From Gammaproteobacteria bacterium (GTDB lineage: Bacteria; Pseudomonadota; Gammaproteobacteria; Tenderiales; Tenderiaceae), in NCBI GenBank assembly GCA_024276775.1, contig JAJRWO010000207.1:1-16444 (forward strand): DNA of 16,444 nucleotides, written 5' to 3'. The position numbers and the translations under genes were made by a program. The notes beneath the pieces were generated by a model. It saw nothing but the letters and a program-made list of their open reading frames with translations. It was not told the origin of the DNA and did no database searches. Positions 1-8,075 of the stretch are shown here, one piece after another (position 1 is the stretch's first letter; the number at the start of each line of letters is the position of its first letter).

Positions 1-351
1 ACACCCATTGCCAATGCTTTGGCCTGGCCTGAACGAATAGATGCAGGTGTTAATAAACTTGATTTGTTTGATGTTGCCCGGCTTGATTTTGAGGCACCTG
101 ACGTTGATCGCTTTCCATGTTTACGACTTGCCTATGAAGCGATGCAACAAGGTGGTACGGCCTCTGCAATTTTAAACGCAGCCAACGAGATTGCGGTGGA
201 TGCCTTCTTGGATAGGCGTTTAAAATTTACCGCAATTGCTTCAGTGGTGGAAAAAACCATGCGGACCGTGTCGTCGGTGGGTGTGACAAGTCTGGAACAG
301 GTTCTGGCCGCTGATGCTGAGGCAAGAAATGTTGCCCGGGCGTTGGTATAA
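1..351 (+). CDS. dxr: 1-deoxy-D-xylulose 5-phosphate reductoisomerase, C-terminal part
   Basis: Dxr (IspC) converts 1-deoxy-D-xylulose 5-phosphate to 2-C-methyl-D-erythritol 4-phosphate with NADPH, the committed step of the MEP isoprenoid pathway in the cytoplasm. The reading frame is open from base 1 and the gene begins upstream of the window; about 116 codons remain. The visible part begins with the family string TPIANALAWPERI and contains DVDRFPCLRLAYEA and SAILNAANEIAVDAFL, which match the C-terminal region of E. coli Dxr. It ends in TAA 21 bases before rseP. The order dxr (with or without cdsA) - rseP - bamA is conserved in gammaproteobacteria. The active-site and NADPH-binding parts lie outside the window, so completeness cannot be judged. 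Assignment is by recalled family sequence. Confidence 0.95.
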   Translation, partial: TPIANALAWPERIDAGVNKLDLFDVARLDFEAPDVDRFPCLRLAYEAMQQGGTASAILNAANEIAVDAFLDRRLKFTAIASVVEKTMRTVSSVGVTSLEQVLAADAEARNVARALV

Positions 352-372
352 TCAATAAATTAGTAGAGTCGT

Positions 373-1731
373 ATGATCACAGTATTATCTTCAATTTTTT
401 TCTTCATTCTTGCGCTTGGTATATTAATTACCGTACACGAGTTCGGTCATTACTGGGTGGCACGCAAGCTCGGTATCAAGGTGCTGTGTTTTTCAGTTGG
501 CTTCGGTAAACCGTTGTGGTCGAAAACTGCGGGGGCGGATAATACTGAATATGTGCTGGCTGCGATTCCTCTGGGTGGTTATGTGCGTATGCTTGATGAG
601 CGCGAAGGTGAAGTACCTGAAGAAGAAGTTCATCGAGCCTTTAATCGTCAATCATTGACCAAAAGGACGGCAGTTGTTATTGCCGGGCCATTATTCAATT
701 TTATCCTGGCGATTGCAGCATACTGGTTAATCTTTGTTATTGGTGTCACGGGGATGAAACCGATTGTTGGCCAGGTGACCCCAAACTCGATTGCCGCAGT
801 GGCCGGGTTTGAGCAAGGCGAACATATTATTGCCATTGGCAACAAGGCAACGCCAACCTGGGAAGCTGTGGTTGTTTCTATGCTTGATGATGCGATTGGT
901 TCTGGTGAAGTGGTGATCAAGGTTGAATCGCCAGATAGCACCCGCCCGCTTCAACGAGTGGTTCATTTCGATCGTATTCCCGAGGATCTCAATCGTGGTG
1001 GCCTGCTCAACTATATTGGCCTTAGGCCATACCGGCCGATGATTCCTGCCATTATTGGCCATCTGGCACCGAATGGTGCGGCAGATCGCGCCGGTGTGGA
1101 AGTGGGTGATAAGTTCGTTGCTGTTGATGGTGAAGCGATTGAAGGCTGGGAACAGTTGGTTGATTATATTCGTGCCAGGCCGGACCAATCGATTAATATT
1201 GAGGTTGAACGCGCTTCTGAGGTGCTTGAGTTTTCCATTACGCCTGTCCGGGTTGAAGGTGATATCGGTAAAATTGGTGCTGGCGTGCGGATGCCAGAAA
1301 TGCCGGAAGAGCTGAAGTCTGAGATAAAATATGGGCCAGTGGTTGCTTTGCTCAACGCGGCAAATAAAACCTGGGACATGTCTTACCTAACGTTACGTAT
1401 GCTGGGTAAAATGGTGACGGGTGATATTTCACTTTCGAATCTCAGTGGTCCCATTAGCATTGCCCGTTATGCCGGCTATTCGGCCAGCATTGGTTTTGTT
1501 TCCTTTTTGACTTTTCTTGCTATCGTCAGTATTAGTCTTGGTGTTTTAAATCTGCTGCCAATACCAATGCTGGATGGTGGTCATTTATTGTATTACCTGG
1601 TTGAATTATTTAAAGGTAGTCCGGTGTCAGAGAACACCCAGTTAATGGGACAGAAGCTGGGGATTGCTATCTTATTGGCAATGATGATAATTGCCTTCTA
1701 TAACGATATTTTGCGTTTCTTTATTTATTAA
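373..1731 (+). CDS. rseP: Site-2 zinc metalloprotease RseP
   Basis: Inner-membrane intramembrane protease that, after DegS cuts RseA, cleaves RseA in the membrane and so releases sigma E; it also clears remnant signal peptides. The 452 residues match the usual length (E. coli about 450). A first membrane segment (about residues 5-25) carries the zinc motif HEFGH (H22, E23, H26). Tandem PDZ domains start near residues 131 (VGQVTPNSIAAVAGF) and 227 (IIGHLAPNGAADRAGV). The third zinc ligand lies in NLLPIPMLDGGHL (D401), followed by C-terminal membrane helices. The ATG at 373 puts HEFGH at the expected distance from the N-terminus, although the ribosome site before it is weak. It sits directly before bamA, a typical sigma E-linked neighbour, with only 13 bases between them, so co-transcription is likely. 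Confidence 0.97.
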   Translation: MITVLSSIFFFILALGILITVHEFGHYWVARKLGIKVLCFSVGFGKPLWSKTAGADNTEYVLAAIPLGGYVRMLDEREGEVPEEEVHRAFNRQSLTKRTAVVIAGPLFNFILAIAAYWLIFVIGVTGMKPIVGQVTPNSIAAVAGFEQGEHIIAIGNKATPTWEAVVVSMLDDAIGSGEVVIKVESPDSTRPLQRVVHFDRIPEDLNRGGLLNYIGLRPYRPMIPAIIGHLAPNGAADRAGVEVGDKFVAVDGEAIEGWEQLVDYIRARPDQSINIEVERASEVLEFSITPVRVEGDIGKIGAGVRMPEMPEELKSEIKYGPVVALLNAANKTWDMSYLTLRMLGKMVTGDISLSNLSGPISIARYAGYSASIGFVSFLTFLAIVSISLGVLNLLPIPMLDGGHLLYYLVELFKGSPVSENTQLMGQKLGIAILLAMMIIAFYNDILRFFIY

Positions 1732-1744
1732 ATTGATTATTTGT

Positions 1745-3913
1745 ATGAGACGACTATTGTTAAAAATGTGTTTGTTATCTACCGTCCTGTGGGCAGGTGT
1801 TGTTAATGCTGTTGAAAGTTGTACAGTATCTGATATCCGTGTGCAGGGCTTACAACGAATTACTGAAGGCACTGTCTTTAACTATATGCCAATAGAAATC
1901 GGTGATGAATTGAATGATGCCAGGTCGGGCAAAATAATTTCAACGCTGTATAAAACAGGGTTTTTTAAAGATATTGAACTGTTGCGTGACGGTAATGCCC
2001 TGATTGTGAATGTTCTTGAGCGTCCATCAATTGCTTCGATCAGCATTTCGGGTAATAGTGAAATAAGCAGTGAAGATCTTGAAACAGGTATGCAGAATGC
2101 GGGGCTTGCCAAAGGGCGAATTCTGGATGTTTCTTTGCTCGATCGTATTGAACTGGATTTACACCAGCAATATGTCATTCGTGGTTTTTATGCGGTTGAA
2201 ATTGAGACAGAGGTAGTGGCAACGGGTGAAAATCAGGTTGATGTGAATATTAATATTCAGGAGGGCGAGGTCGCCTTGATTCGACAGATTAATATCATTG
2301 GTGCGAGTCATTTTGATGAAGATGATTTGTTGGATGAGTTTGAATTAGGCATTCCAGCCTTCTATTCAATCTTTAGCAGCCGTGACCAATACTCAAAGCA
2401 AAAATTGGCGGCGGACATTGAAACGCTGAAGTCATTTTATCTTGATCGTGGTTATATAAATTTCAATGTTGTATCTACACAGGTTTCTATCACGGCAGAG
2501 AAAAAATCGGTCTTTATTACGCTCAATATTGATGAGGGTGAACAGTTTTCGATTGGTTCTATTGAACTTGCCGGTGATTTAATTATTCCAGAGGCTGAGC
2601 ATAAGGCGCTGATAAGTGTTGAGCCGGGCGATATTTTTTCGCGTCGCAAAGTAAATGCGATTAGCAATGCCATCGGTGACCGTCTTGGCAATGAGGGTTA
2701 TGCCTTTGCAAATATTAATGCTATCCCTGAGATTGACGTGGAAAGTAAACAGGTCAGTCTGGTCTATTTTGTCGACCCGGGTAAACGTGTTTATGTCCGC
2801 CGAATTAACATTAGCGGTAATGAAAAAACGGATGACGAAGTGATTCGGCGTGAGTTTCGTCAGATGGAAGGGGCGTGGTTATCGACAACCAAGCTAAACC
2901 GTTCTCAAGTGCGTGTTCAACGTTTAGGCTATCTGGATCAAGTAACGCTTGAAACCCCTTTAGTGCCAGGGACAACTGATCAGGTGGATGTCAATATGTC
3001 AGTGAGTGAACGACCATCAGGCAGCTTGATGCTGGGTGTAGGTTACTCCGGTGGTGATGGTATATTGTTGAATACCAGCGTTAGCCAGGATAATTTTCTT
3101 GGTTCGGGTGAGCGGATTAGTGCTGAAATCAATACCAGCCAGGCCAATAAAGTTTACAGCTTTTCTCATACTAATCCTTATTACACTTTGGACGGAGTGA
3201 GCCGGAGTATAAGGCTATCGTACCGCCAGACGAATGCTGCCAGGTTAAACCTGGCCAACTATATCGCTGATGTTTGGGGGGGGACGATTACATTTGGTAT
3301 TCCAATGTCAGAATATGACACCGTTAGGATCGGTGTTGGCTATGATAATACAGTGATTATAACGACTCCGGAAACACCACAGTCGTATCTTGATTTTTTA
3401 GAAAAGAACACAGATGCCTTTGATGTGTTTAAACTGAGCTTAAGTTGGAATCACGACACTCGTGACAGGACTGTTTTTGCCACAAAAGGTTTTGTACAAA
3501 CCTTATCGACAGATATTGCCTTTCCTAATAGTAAACTGAATTTCTATAAGGTCGCTTCACGCAGTCGCTGGTTTTATCCGTTGACTAAAAAAGTGACGAC
3601 CTCTATCGAGGCTGAAGTCAATTATGGTGATAGCTATGGTGAGACGACAGAGCTCCCCTTTTTTGAACGATTTTATGCAGGTGGTGCTCAGTCGGTGCGG
3701 GGTTATCGTTCCAGTACCCTGGGGCCGAGAGAGAATGGTAGGGCTTTGGGGGGCGATTTTCGTGTAGTTGGCACGGCAGAACTGATCTTTATGCCGCCGT
3801 TTACAGAAGAGAGTAGCACCGTCAGAATGAGTTTATTTTGGGATGTGGGTAATGTCTTTGATGATATTAGTTACTACAATAGCGCTGAGCTAAGGCAGTC
3901 AGTCGGGATGTAA
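1745..3913 (+). CDS. bamA: Outer membrane assembly factor BamA, interrupted near the C-terminus by TAA
   Basis: BamA is the beta-barrel core of the BAM complex and inserts outer-membrane proteins. I place the start at ATG 1745, not the upstream in-frame ATG 1691 inside rseP, because it gives a clean signal peptide (MRRLLLKMCLLSTVLWAGVVNA, cleavage after about A22). Five POTRA domains follow to about residue 420, then the barrel. The conserved loop-6 motif is VRGY at about 651-654 (usually VRGF). The frame meets TAA at 3911-3913, codon 723. Family sequence resumes immediately in the same frame for 37 codons to TAA 4025-4027, so the intact gene would be 1745-4027, 760 residues. As read, the protein is 722 residues and lacks the end of the barrel and the terminal beta-signal, which should be fatal. 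Sequencing error, mutation or readthrough are all possible. Confidence 0.93.
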   Translation: MRRLLLKMCLLSTVLWAGVVNAVESCTVSDIRVQGLQRITEGTVFNYMPIEIGDELNDARSGKIISTLYKTGFFKDIELLRDGNALIVNVLERPSIASISISGNSEISSEDLETGMQNAGLAKGRILDVSLLDRIELDLHQQYVIRGFYAVEIETEVVATGENQVDVNINIQEGEVALIRQINIIGASHFDEDDLLDEFELGIPAFYSIFSSRDQYSKQKLAADIETLKSFYLDRGYINFNVVSTQVSITAEKKSVFITLNIDEGEQFSIGSIELAGDLIIPEAEHKALISVEPGDIFSRRKVNAISNAIGDRLGNEGYAFANINAIPEIDVESKQVSLVYFVDPGKRVYVRRINISGNEKTDDEVIRREFRQMEGAWLSTTKLNRSQVRVQRLGYLDQVTLETPLVPGTTDQVDVNMSVSERPSGSLMLGVGYSGGDGILLNTSVSQDNFLGSGERISAEINTSQANKVYSFSHTNPYYTLDGVSRSIRLSYRQTNAARLNLANYIADVWGGTITFGIPMSEYDTVRIGVGYDNTVIITTPETPQSYLDFLEKNTDAFDVFKLSLSWNHDTRDRTVFATKGFVQTLSTDIAFPNSKLNFYKVASRSRWFYPLTKKVTTSIEAEVNYGDSYGETTELPFFERFYAGGAQSVRGYRSSTLGPRENGRALGGDFRVVGTAELIFMPPFTEESSTVRMSLFWDVGNVFDDISYYNSAELRQSVGM

Positions 3914-4027
3914 TTAATTTGGCTATCGCCCATTGGGCCGTTATCATTCAGTCTGTCTAACCCTTTGAACGACAAACCGGGTGACAGAACTGAAACATTT
4001 CAGTTTACGCTGGGAAGTTTCTTTTAA
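3911..4027 (+). other. bamA: Detached in-frame C-terminal tail of bamA behind a TAA codon
   Basis: The stop TAA at 3911-3913 is followed, with no frame change, by 37 sense codons that read like the end of BamA: LIWLSPIGPLSFSLSNPL, then an acidic/polar turn, then FQFTLGSFF and TAA at 4025-4027. The corresponding E. coli end contains LQWMSPLGPLVFSYAQP and FQFNIGKTW, so the tail is homologous and intact, including an aromatic final residue as required of a beta-signal. The missing residue is probably small (Ala, Gly or Ser) by comparison with E. coli. No start codon and ribosome site make independent translation plausible. Confidence 0.9.
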
Positions 4028-4032
4028 TTGCA

Positions 4033-4039
4033 GAGGAAG
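4033..4039 (+). promoter_or_regulatory. Ribosome binding site supporting the TTG start of skp
   Basis: GAGGAAG is a strong Shine-Dalgarno match five bases before TTG 4045. It decides the non-ATG start, because the first downstream in-frame ATG (4087) would cut off most of the signal peptide. Confidence 0.75.
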
Positions 4040-4044
4040 TTGTT

Positions 4045-4542
4045 TTGAATAAAATATTTGCAAGTTTACTTGTGGCAGGTGTCTTGATGATGCCGATGGG
4101 TGCAAATGCAGAAGATACCAAGATTGGTTTTGTAAATGGTACGCGGCTGGTTGAAGAATCACCTCAGGCAAAAGCGGCTGCAGACCGCATCAAGAAAGAG
4201 TTTGAACCTCGTCAGCAGGAAATTTTACAAGCACAGCAACAGTTGCATGAACGTGAAGATCTTTTTTTGAAAGAGAACCCGTTTATGAGTGCCGCAGAAA
4301 AGCAGAAAAAACAGCGTGAGATTATATCCGCTCAACGCGAGCTGAAATTGAAGGACACCGAGTTGCGTGAGGATTTTACCATCCGTCGTAACCAGGAAAT
4401 GACAAAGGTTTGGGAAGTACTACGAGAAGCGATTCAAACGTATGCCAAGGATCAGGGGTTTGACTTGATTTTGTTTGAAGGTGTGTCTTATGCCAGCCCT
4501 AAGGTTGAAGTGACCGATGCTGTATTAAACAGTCTCAAATAG
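4045..4542 (+). CDS. skp: Periplasmic chaperone Skp (OmpH family)
   Basis: Skp is a trimeric periplasmic chaperone that holds unfolded outer-membrane proteins between the Sec translocon and the BAM complex. The 165 residues fit the family (E. coli 161). The start is TTG with a good ribosome site. A signal peptide spans about residues 1-22 with cleavage after ANA. The mature protein opens with DTKIGFVNGTRLVEESPQA, typical of the family body, followed by a long charged helical arm (about 45-115) rich in Gln, Glu and Lys that would form the coiled-coil tentacles, then the C-terminal strand LILFEGVSYASPKVEVT. The stop is TAG. It begins 17 bases after the restored bamA end, which itself supports the view that bamA really extends to 4027. 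The bamA-skp-lpxD order is conserved in gammaproteobacteria. Confidence 0.95.
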   Translation: MNKIFASLLVAGVLMMPMGANAEDTKIGFVNGTRLVEESPQAKAAADRIKKEFEPRQQEILQAQQQLHEREDLFLKENPFMSAAEKQKKQREIISAQRELKLKDTELREDFTIRRNQEMTKVWEVLREAIQTYAKDQGFDLILFEGVSYASPKVEVTDAVLNSLK

Positions 4543-4558
4543 TTTTGGGTTAACGACA

Positions 4559-5575
4559 GTGATGAGCCTGGGTGAATTAGCTGGCCAGCTTGATGCCGAG
4601 CTTGTTGGTGATGCGTCATGTAGTATTACGGCTGTCGCCACTCTGCAATCGGCTGGCCCTGGGCAGATCAGCTTTCTGGCGAATAGCCGTTACCGTTGTT
4701 ATTTGGCTTCAACCGAGGCCAGTGCCGTTATTCTTCGCGCCGAAGATCGTGATACGTATTTAGGAAATGCTTTGGTTTCAAGCAACCCCTACCTCACTTA
4801 TGCGCGTGCTGCAACCGTATTAAGCCCCGCCGCCAGATCTGTAACGGGTATTCATCCCAGCGCTGTGATTGAAGCGACCGCAACGATTGATCCTAGTGCT
4901 GCCATTGCGGCGAATTGTTATATCGCCGCTGATGCCAGTATTGAGCCTGGTGTGCAGATTGGGCCAGGTTGTGTGATTGGTAAAGGTGTTTGCATTGCTG
5001 CAGATAGTCGCTTGGCAGCCAATATCTCTATCGCTGATGGGGTTGAAATTGGGCAACGGGTACTAATTCATCCGGGGGTAGTGATTGGCAGTGATGGCTT
5101 TGGGTTCGCCTCTGATCAGGGGCAATGGTTCAAGGTGCCGCAGCTTGGAAGTGTTATTATTGGCGACGATGTTGAAATTGGGGCTAACACGACTATTGAT
5201 CGGGGTGCACTAGAGAATACGGTGATTGAAGAGGGTGTTAAGCTCGATAATCAGTTGCAGATTGCCCATAATGTTCATATTGGTGCCCATACGGCAATTG
5301 CCGGGGCAACGGCAATTGCCGGCAGTACCACCATTGGCAAGCGTTGTCAGATTGGTGGTGCGGTGGGTATCGTTGGTCACTTGACTGTTGCGGATGATGT
5401 ACACATCACAGCAATGAGTTTGGTGACGGGTAATATCAAACAATCGGGTGTGTATTCGTCCGGTACGCCATTGGCAGGTAATCGGGAGTGGCGTAAAAAT
5501 GCGGCCCGTTTTGGCCAGTTAGATAGCATGGCACGGCGTTTAAAGGCTTTGGAAATACAGCTTAAAAAAAAGTAA
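4559..5575 (+). CDS. lpxD: UDP-3-O-(3-hydroxyacyl)glucosamine N-acyltransferase LpxD
   Basis: LpxD adds the second 3-hydroxyacyl chain, from acyl-ACP, to the 2-amino group of UDP-3-O-acylglucosamine, the third step of lipid A synthesis. The 338 residues match the family (E. coli 341). An N-terminal uridine-binding domain (about 1-100, with NPYLTYARAA) is followed by a left-handed beta-helix of hexapeptide repeats (about 100-290). The catalytic His is in QIAHNVHIG (H237, equivalent to H239 of E. coli), and a C-terminal helix (about 310-338) closes the protein. Two start codons are adjacent, GTG 4559 and ATG 4562; ATG may be the true one, a difference of one residue. There is no strong ribosome site. 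It follows skp by 16 bases and precedes fabZ by 18, consistent with one operon. Confidence 0.96.
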   Translation: MMSLGELAGQLDAELVGDASCSITAVATLQSAGPGQISFLANSRYRCYLASTEASAVILRAEDRDTYLGNALVSSNPYLTYARAATVLSPAARSVTGIHPSAVIEATATIDPSAAIAANCYIAADASIEPGVQIGPGCVIGKGVCIAADSRLAANISIADGVEIGQRVLIHPGVVIGSDGFGFASDQGQWFKVPQLGSVIIGDDVEIGANTTIDRGALENTVIEEGVKLDNQLQIAHNVHIGAHTAIAGATAIAGSTTIGKRCQIGGAVGIVGHLTVADDVHITAMSLVTGNIKQSGVYSSGTPLAGNREWRKNAARFGQLDSMARRLKALEIQLKKK

Positions 5576-5593
5576 CTTTACTGAGAATAGTTT

Positions 5594-6058
5594 ATGTCTG
5601 AAGTTGTCAATACCTTGAATTCAATGGATATTAATGATGTGCTTGAGCACTTGCCGCATCGTTATCCTTTCCTGCTGGTCGATCGGGTTACAGACTACAA
5701 AGTAGGCGAGTATCTATATGGTTTCAAAAATGTCTCTTATAACGAGCCTTTTTTTACAGGTCACTTTCCTCTGCGTCCAGTAATGCCGGGAGTATTGATC
5801 CTTGAAGCACTGGCTCAGGTAACGGGTATTCTGGCCTATAAAAGCACGGCGACAACCCCCACAGATGAATCACTCTATTATCTTGTTGGTATAGACAAGG
5901 CGCGTTTTAAACAACTGGTTGTGCCGGGTGATCAATTACAGCTTGAGGTCAAGGTGATTAAAACGATGCAAGGTATCTGGAAGTTTGATGGCAAGGCCAG
6001 TGTTGATGGCAAAGTGGTTTGTTCAGCAGAGCTGATGTGTGCAGAGAGGGACGTGTAG
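5594..6058 (+). CDS. fabZ: 3-hydroxyacyl-ACP dehydratase FabZ
   Basis: FabZ dehydrates (3R)-hydroxyacyl-ACP to trans-2-enoyl-ACP in type II fatty-acid synthesis. It competes with LpxA and LpxD for 3-hydroxyacyl-ACP, so its place between their genes has regulatory meaning: the balance between phospholipid and lipid A depends on these enzymes. The 154-residue hotdog-fold protein contains the substrate-entry motif LPHRYPFLLVDRV, the catalytic His in FFTGHFPLRPVMPG (H57) and the catalytic Glu in LILEALAQ (E71). The length is normal. It ends in TAG two bases before the GTG start of lpxA, so translation of the two is probably coupled. Confidence 0.97.
   Translation: MSEVVNTLNSMDINDVLEHLPHRYPFLLVDRVTDYKVGEYLYGFKNVSYNEPFFTGHFPLRPVMPGVLILEALAQVTGILAYKSTATTPTDESLYYLVGIDKARFKQLVVPGDQLQLEVKVIKTMQGIWKFDGKASVDGKVVCSAELMCAERDV
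6045..6051 (+). promoter_or_regulatory. Ribosome binding site supporting the GTG start of lpxA
   Basis: AGAGGGA lies nine bases before GTG 6061, inside the last codons of fabZ. It supports GTG 6061 over the upstream in-frame TTG 6019, which would add 14 residues with no counterpart in LpxA. Confidence 0.65.
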
Positions 6059-6060
6059 GT

Positions 6061-6831
6061 GTGATTCACCCCCACGCAGTTGTGGATCCCAGCGCCAAGA
6101 TAGCGGATGGTGTCACTATTGGCCCATTTTCTGTTATTGGTGTGGATGTTGAAATTGGTGCGGATAGCTGGATTGGTCCACATGTTGTTATTAATGGTCC
6201 TTGTCGTATTGGCAAAGAAAATAAAATTTTTCAGTTTTCTTCTATTGGTGAAGCGCCACAGGACAAAAAATATCACGGTGAGCCAACCATGCTTGAGATT
6301 GGTGATCGGAATGTTATTCGTGAGTATTGCACCTTTAATCGCGGCACTTCGCAGGATCTGGGTTATACCCGTATGGGCAGCGACAACTGGGTTATGGCCT
6401 ATGTCCATATTGCTCATGATTGTGTGGTCGGTGATAACACAATTTTTGCCAATAACGCCACGTTGGCGGGGCATGTTTATGTCGAAGACTTTGCTATTAT
6501 TGGCGGTGCCAGTCTGATTCACCAGTTTTGTACCATCGGTGCCCATGGTTTTGTGGGCATGGGCAGTCATATTTCCAAAGATGTGCCGCCGTTTTTGATG
6601 GTCTCAGGCCAACCGGCGGCACCACATGGTTTGAATATTGAGGGACTGCGCCGCCGTGGCTTCAGTCCTGAGGCAATCAAGGCCTTGCGTCAGGCCTATA
6701 AAATTGTCTACCGTTCCAGCCTTACCGTTGGCAGTGCTTTGGAGCAGTTGCAAGAATTGAAACAGGAGTTTGTAGATGTTGCGCGTTTTGCCGAGTTTGT
6801 GGCTAAATCTGAGCGTGGTATCGTTCGGTAA
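6061..6831 (+). CDS. lpxA: UDP-N-acetylglucosamine 3-O-acyltransferase LpxA
   Basis: LpxA transfers a 3-hydroxyacyl chain from ACP to the 3-OH of UDP-GlcNAc, the first step of lipid A synthesis. From GTG 6061 the protein has 256 residues (E. coli 262) and begins MIHPHAVVDPSAKIADGV, a standard family start. Left-handed beta-helix hexapeptide repeats fill about 1-180, followed by a helical C-terminal domain starting near NIEGLRRRGFSPEAI. The catalytic His is in HIAHDC (H119, equivalent to H125 of E. coli). At the hydrocarbon-ruler position, equivalent to G173 of E. coli and M169 of Pseudomonas aeruginosa, this protein has Met (M167 in GFVGMGSH), which predicts preference for 3-hydroxydecanoyl-ACP. 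It lies two bases after fabZ and about 80 bases before lpxB. Confidence 0.96.
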   Translation: MIHPHAVVDPSAKIADGVTIGPFSVIGVDVEIGADSWIGPHVVINGPCRIGKENKIFQFSSIGEAPQDKKYHGEPTMLEIGDRNVIREYCTFNRGTSQDLGYTRMGSDNWVMAYVHIAHDCVVGDNTIFANNATLAGHVYVEDFAIIGGASLIHQFCTIGAHGFVGMGSHISKDVPPFLMVSGQPAAPHGLNIEGLRRRGFSPEAIKALRQAYKIVYRSSLTVGSALEQLQELKQEFVDVARFAEFVAKSERGIVR

Positions 6832-6910
6832 TTTTCAGTGATACCTGGATTCCCTGTCACTCTGCCGAGTTTGGGGTATTTTTTTGTCTTTTCAGGTTGC
6901 TAAAAAATAT

Positions 6911-8047
6911 ATGAGAATAGGGATTGTTGCTGGTGAAGCCTCCGGCGATTTGCTGGCGTCTGGTTTGATCCGAGCGATCAAGGCCAAGCATCCCGATGCG
7001 GTGTTTGAAGGCATTGCCGGGCCGGCCATGGTCGAGGCCGGTTGCCAGGCAATTTACCCCGCTGAAAAACTGGCGGTAATGGGCTTGGCTGAAGTGCTGT
7101 CGCATTACCGTGAGTTGAAGGGCATACAGAATGCCATCGTCAAATATTTTTTAGATAACCCTCCAGATGTATTTATTGGTGTGGATGCGCCTGATTTTAA
7201 TCTCACTGTTGAGCGAAAACTGAAACGGCGGGGTGTCAAGACGGTGCACTATGTCAGTCCCTCAGTCTGGGCCTGGCGTCAGTATAGAGTTAAAAAAATA
7301 GGTCGTTGTGTGGATTTAATGCTGACCCTGTTTCCATTTGAGGCAGATTTTTATCATCAACATGATGTGGCGGTGGCGTTTGTTGGCCACCCATTGGCCG
7401 AGATGATTCCAATGCGGCCGGATATGCTGGCAGCACGACAAGCGTTGGATTTGCCAGAAAATAAACAACTGGTTGCCATCCTGCCGGGCAGTCGCATGTC
7501 TGAGGCTAAAATGTTAGCGCAACTGATGCTTGAGGCTGCAGTGGTCATCAGCCAGCAGCAACCTGGCGTAGAATTTGTTATTCCGCTGGCCACGCTGGCA
7601 ATACGTGAACATGTTGAGGTTGTGCTTGCCGGTATGCAAAAAAAGCCGGTGTTACATCTATTTGATGGCCGTTCCCGCGAGGTAATGGCCGCCGTTGATG
7701 TGATCATACTGGCATCAGGAACGGCGGCATTGGAAGCGATGTTATTCAAACGTCCCATGGTGGTGACATACAAGCTTTCACCACTAACTTACGCCATTGT
7801 AAAACGCCTGCTTAAAACCGAGTTTGTCTCGCTGCCAAATATTCTGGCGGGCGGAGAGGTGGCGAAAGAGTTGATTCAGGATCAAGCGACCGTAGCCAAT
7901 CTGGCACAGGAGACGCTCAGGTTATTGCAGGATGATGGTGCTGCTGATGCGGTTAGTGATCGTTTCAGAAAAATTCACCAGCAGCTAAAACAGGATGCCA
8001 GTGTCAAGGCAGCCGCTGCTATTTTGTCTCTGATTGAGGCAAATTAA
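6911..8047 (+). CDS. lpxB: Lipid-A-disaccharide synthase LpxB
   Basis: LpxB is a peripheral inner-membrane GT19 glycosyltransferase that joins UDP-2,3-diacylglucosamine and lipid X into the lipid A disaccharide. From ATG 6911 the protein has 378 residues (E. coli 382) and starts MRIGIVAGEASGDLLASGLI, in register with the family. Other landmarks are VFIGVDAPDFNLTVE, HYVSPSVWAWRQYRVKKIGR, VAILPGSRMSEAKML, LASGTAALEAMLFKRPMVV and FVSLPNILAGGEVAKELIQ. An upstream in-frame TTG at 6884 would add nine residues (MSFQVAKKY). It has a GGGG run eight bases before it and cannot be excluded, since the ribosome site before 6911 is poor. The 79-base gap after lpxA contains no convincing terminator. The gene ends in TAA 28 bases before a small lipoprotein gene. 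Confidence 0.95.
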   Translation: MRIGIVAGEASGDLLASGLIRAIKAKHPDAVFEGIAGPAMVEAGCQAIYPAEKLAVMGLAEVLSHYRELKGIQNAIVKYFLDNPPDVFIGVDAPDFNLTVERKLKRRGVKTVHYVSPSVWAWRQYRVKKIGRCVDLMLTLFPFEADFYHQHDVAVAFVGHPLAEMIPMRPDMLAARQALDLPENKQLVAILPGSRMSEAKMLAQLMLEAAVVISQQQPGVEFVIPLATLAIREHVEVVLAGMQKKPVLHLFDGRSREVMAAVDVIILASGTAALEAMLFKRPMVVTYKLSPLTYAIVKRLLKTEFVSLPNILAGGEVAKELIQDQATVANLAQETLRLLQDDGAADAVSDRFRKIHQQLKQDASVKAAAAILSLIEAN

Positions 8048-8075
8048 CGTTAACTATTTTCTAAAGACTAATTTT

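Noticed and set aside
1691..1744. Upstream in-frame ATG extension of bamA
   Set aside because: It lies within rseP and would place 18 extra residues before a good signal peptide starting at 1745.
3880..4027. A frameshift as the cause of the early bamA end
   Set aside because: The homologous tail continues in exactly the same frame after TAA, so no insertion or deletion is needed; it is a single-codon change.
6837..6866. Hairpin AGTGA ... TCACT between lpxA and lpxB as terminator
   Set aside because: Five-pair stem with a long loop and no immediately following T-run; too weak to call.
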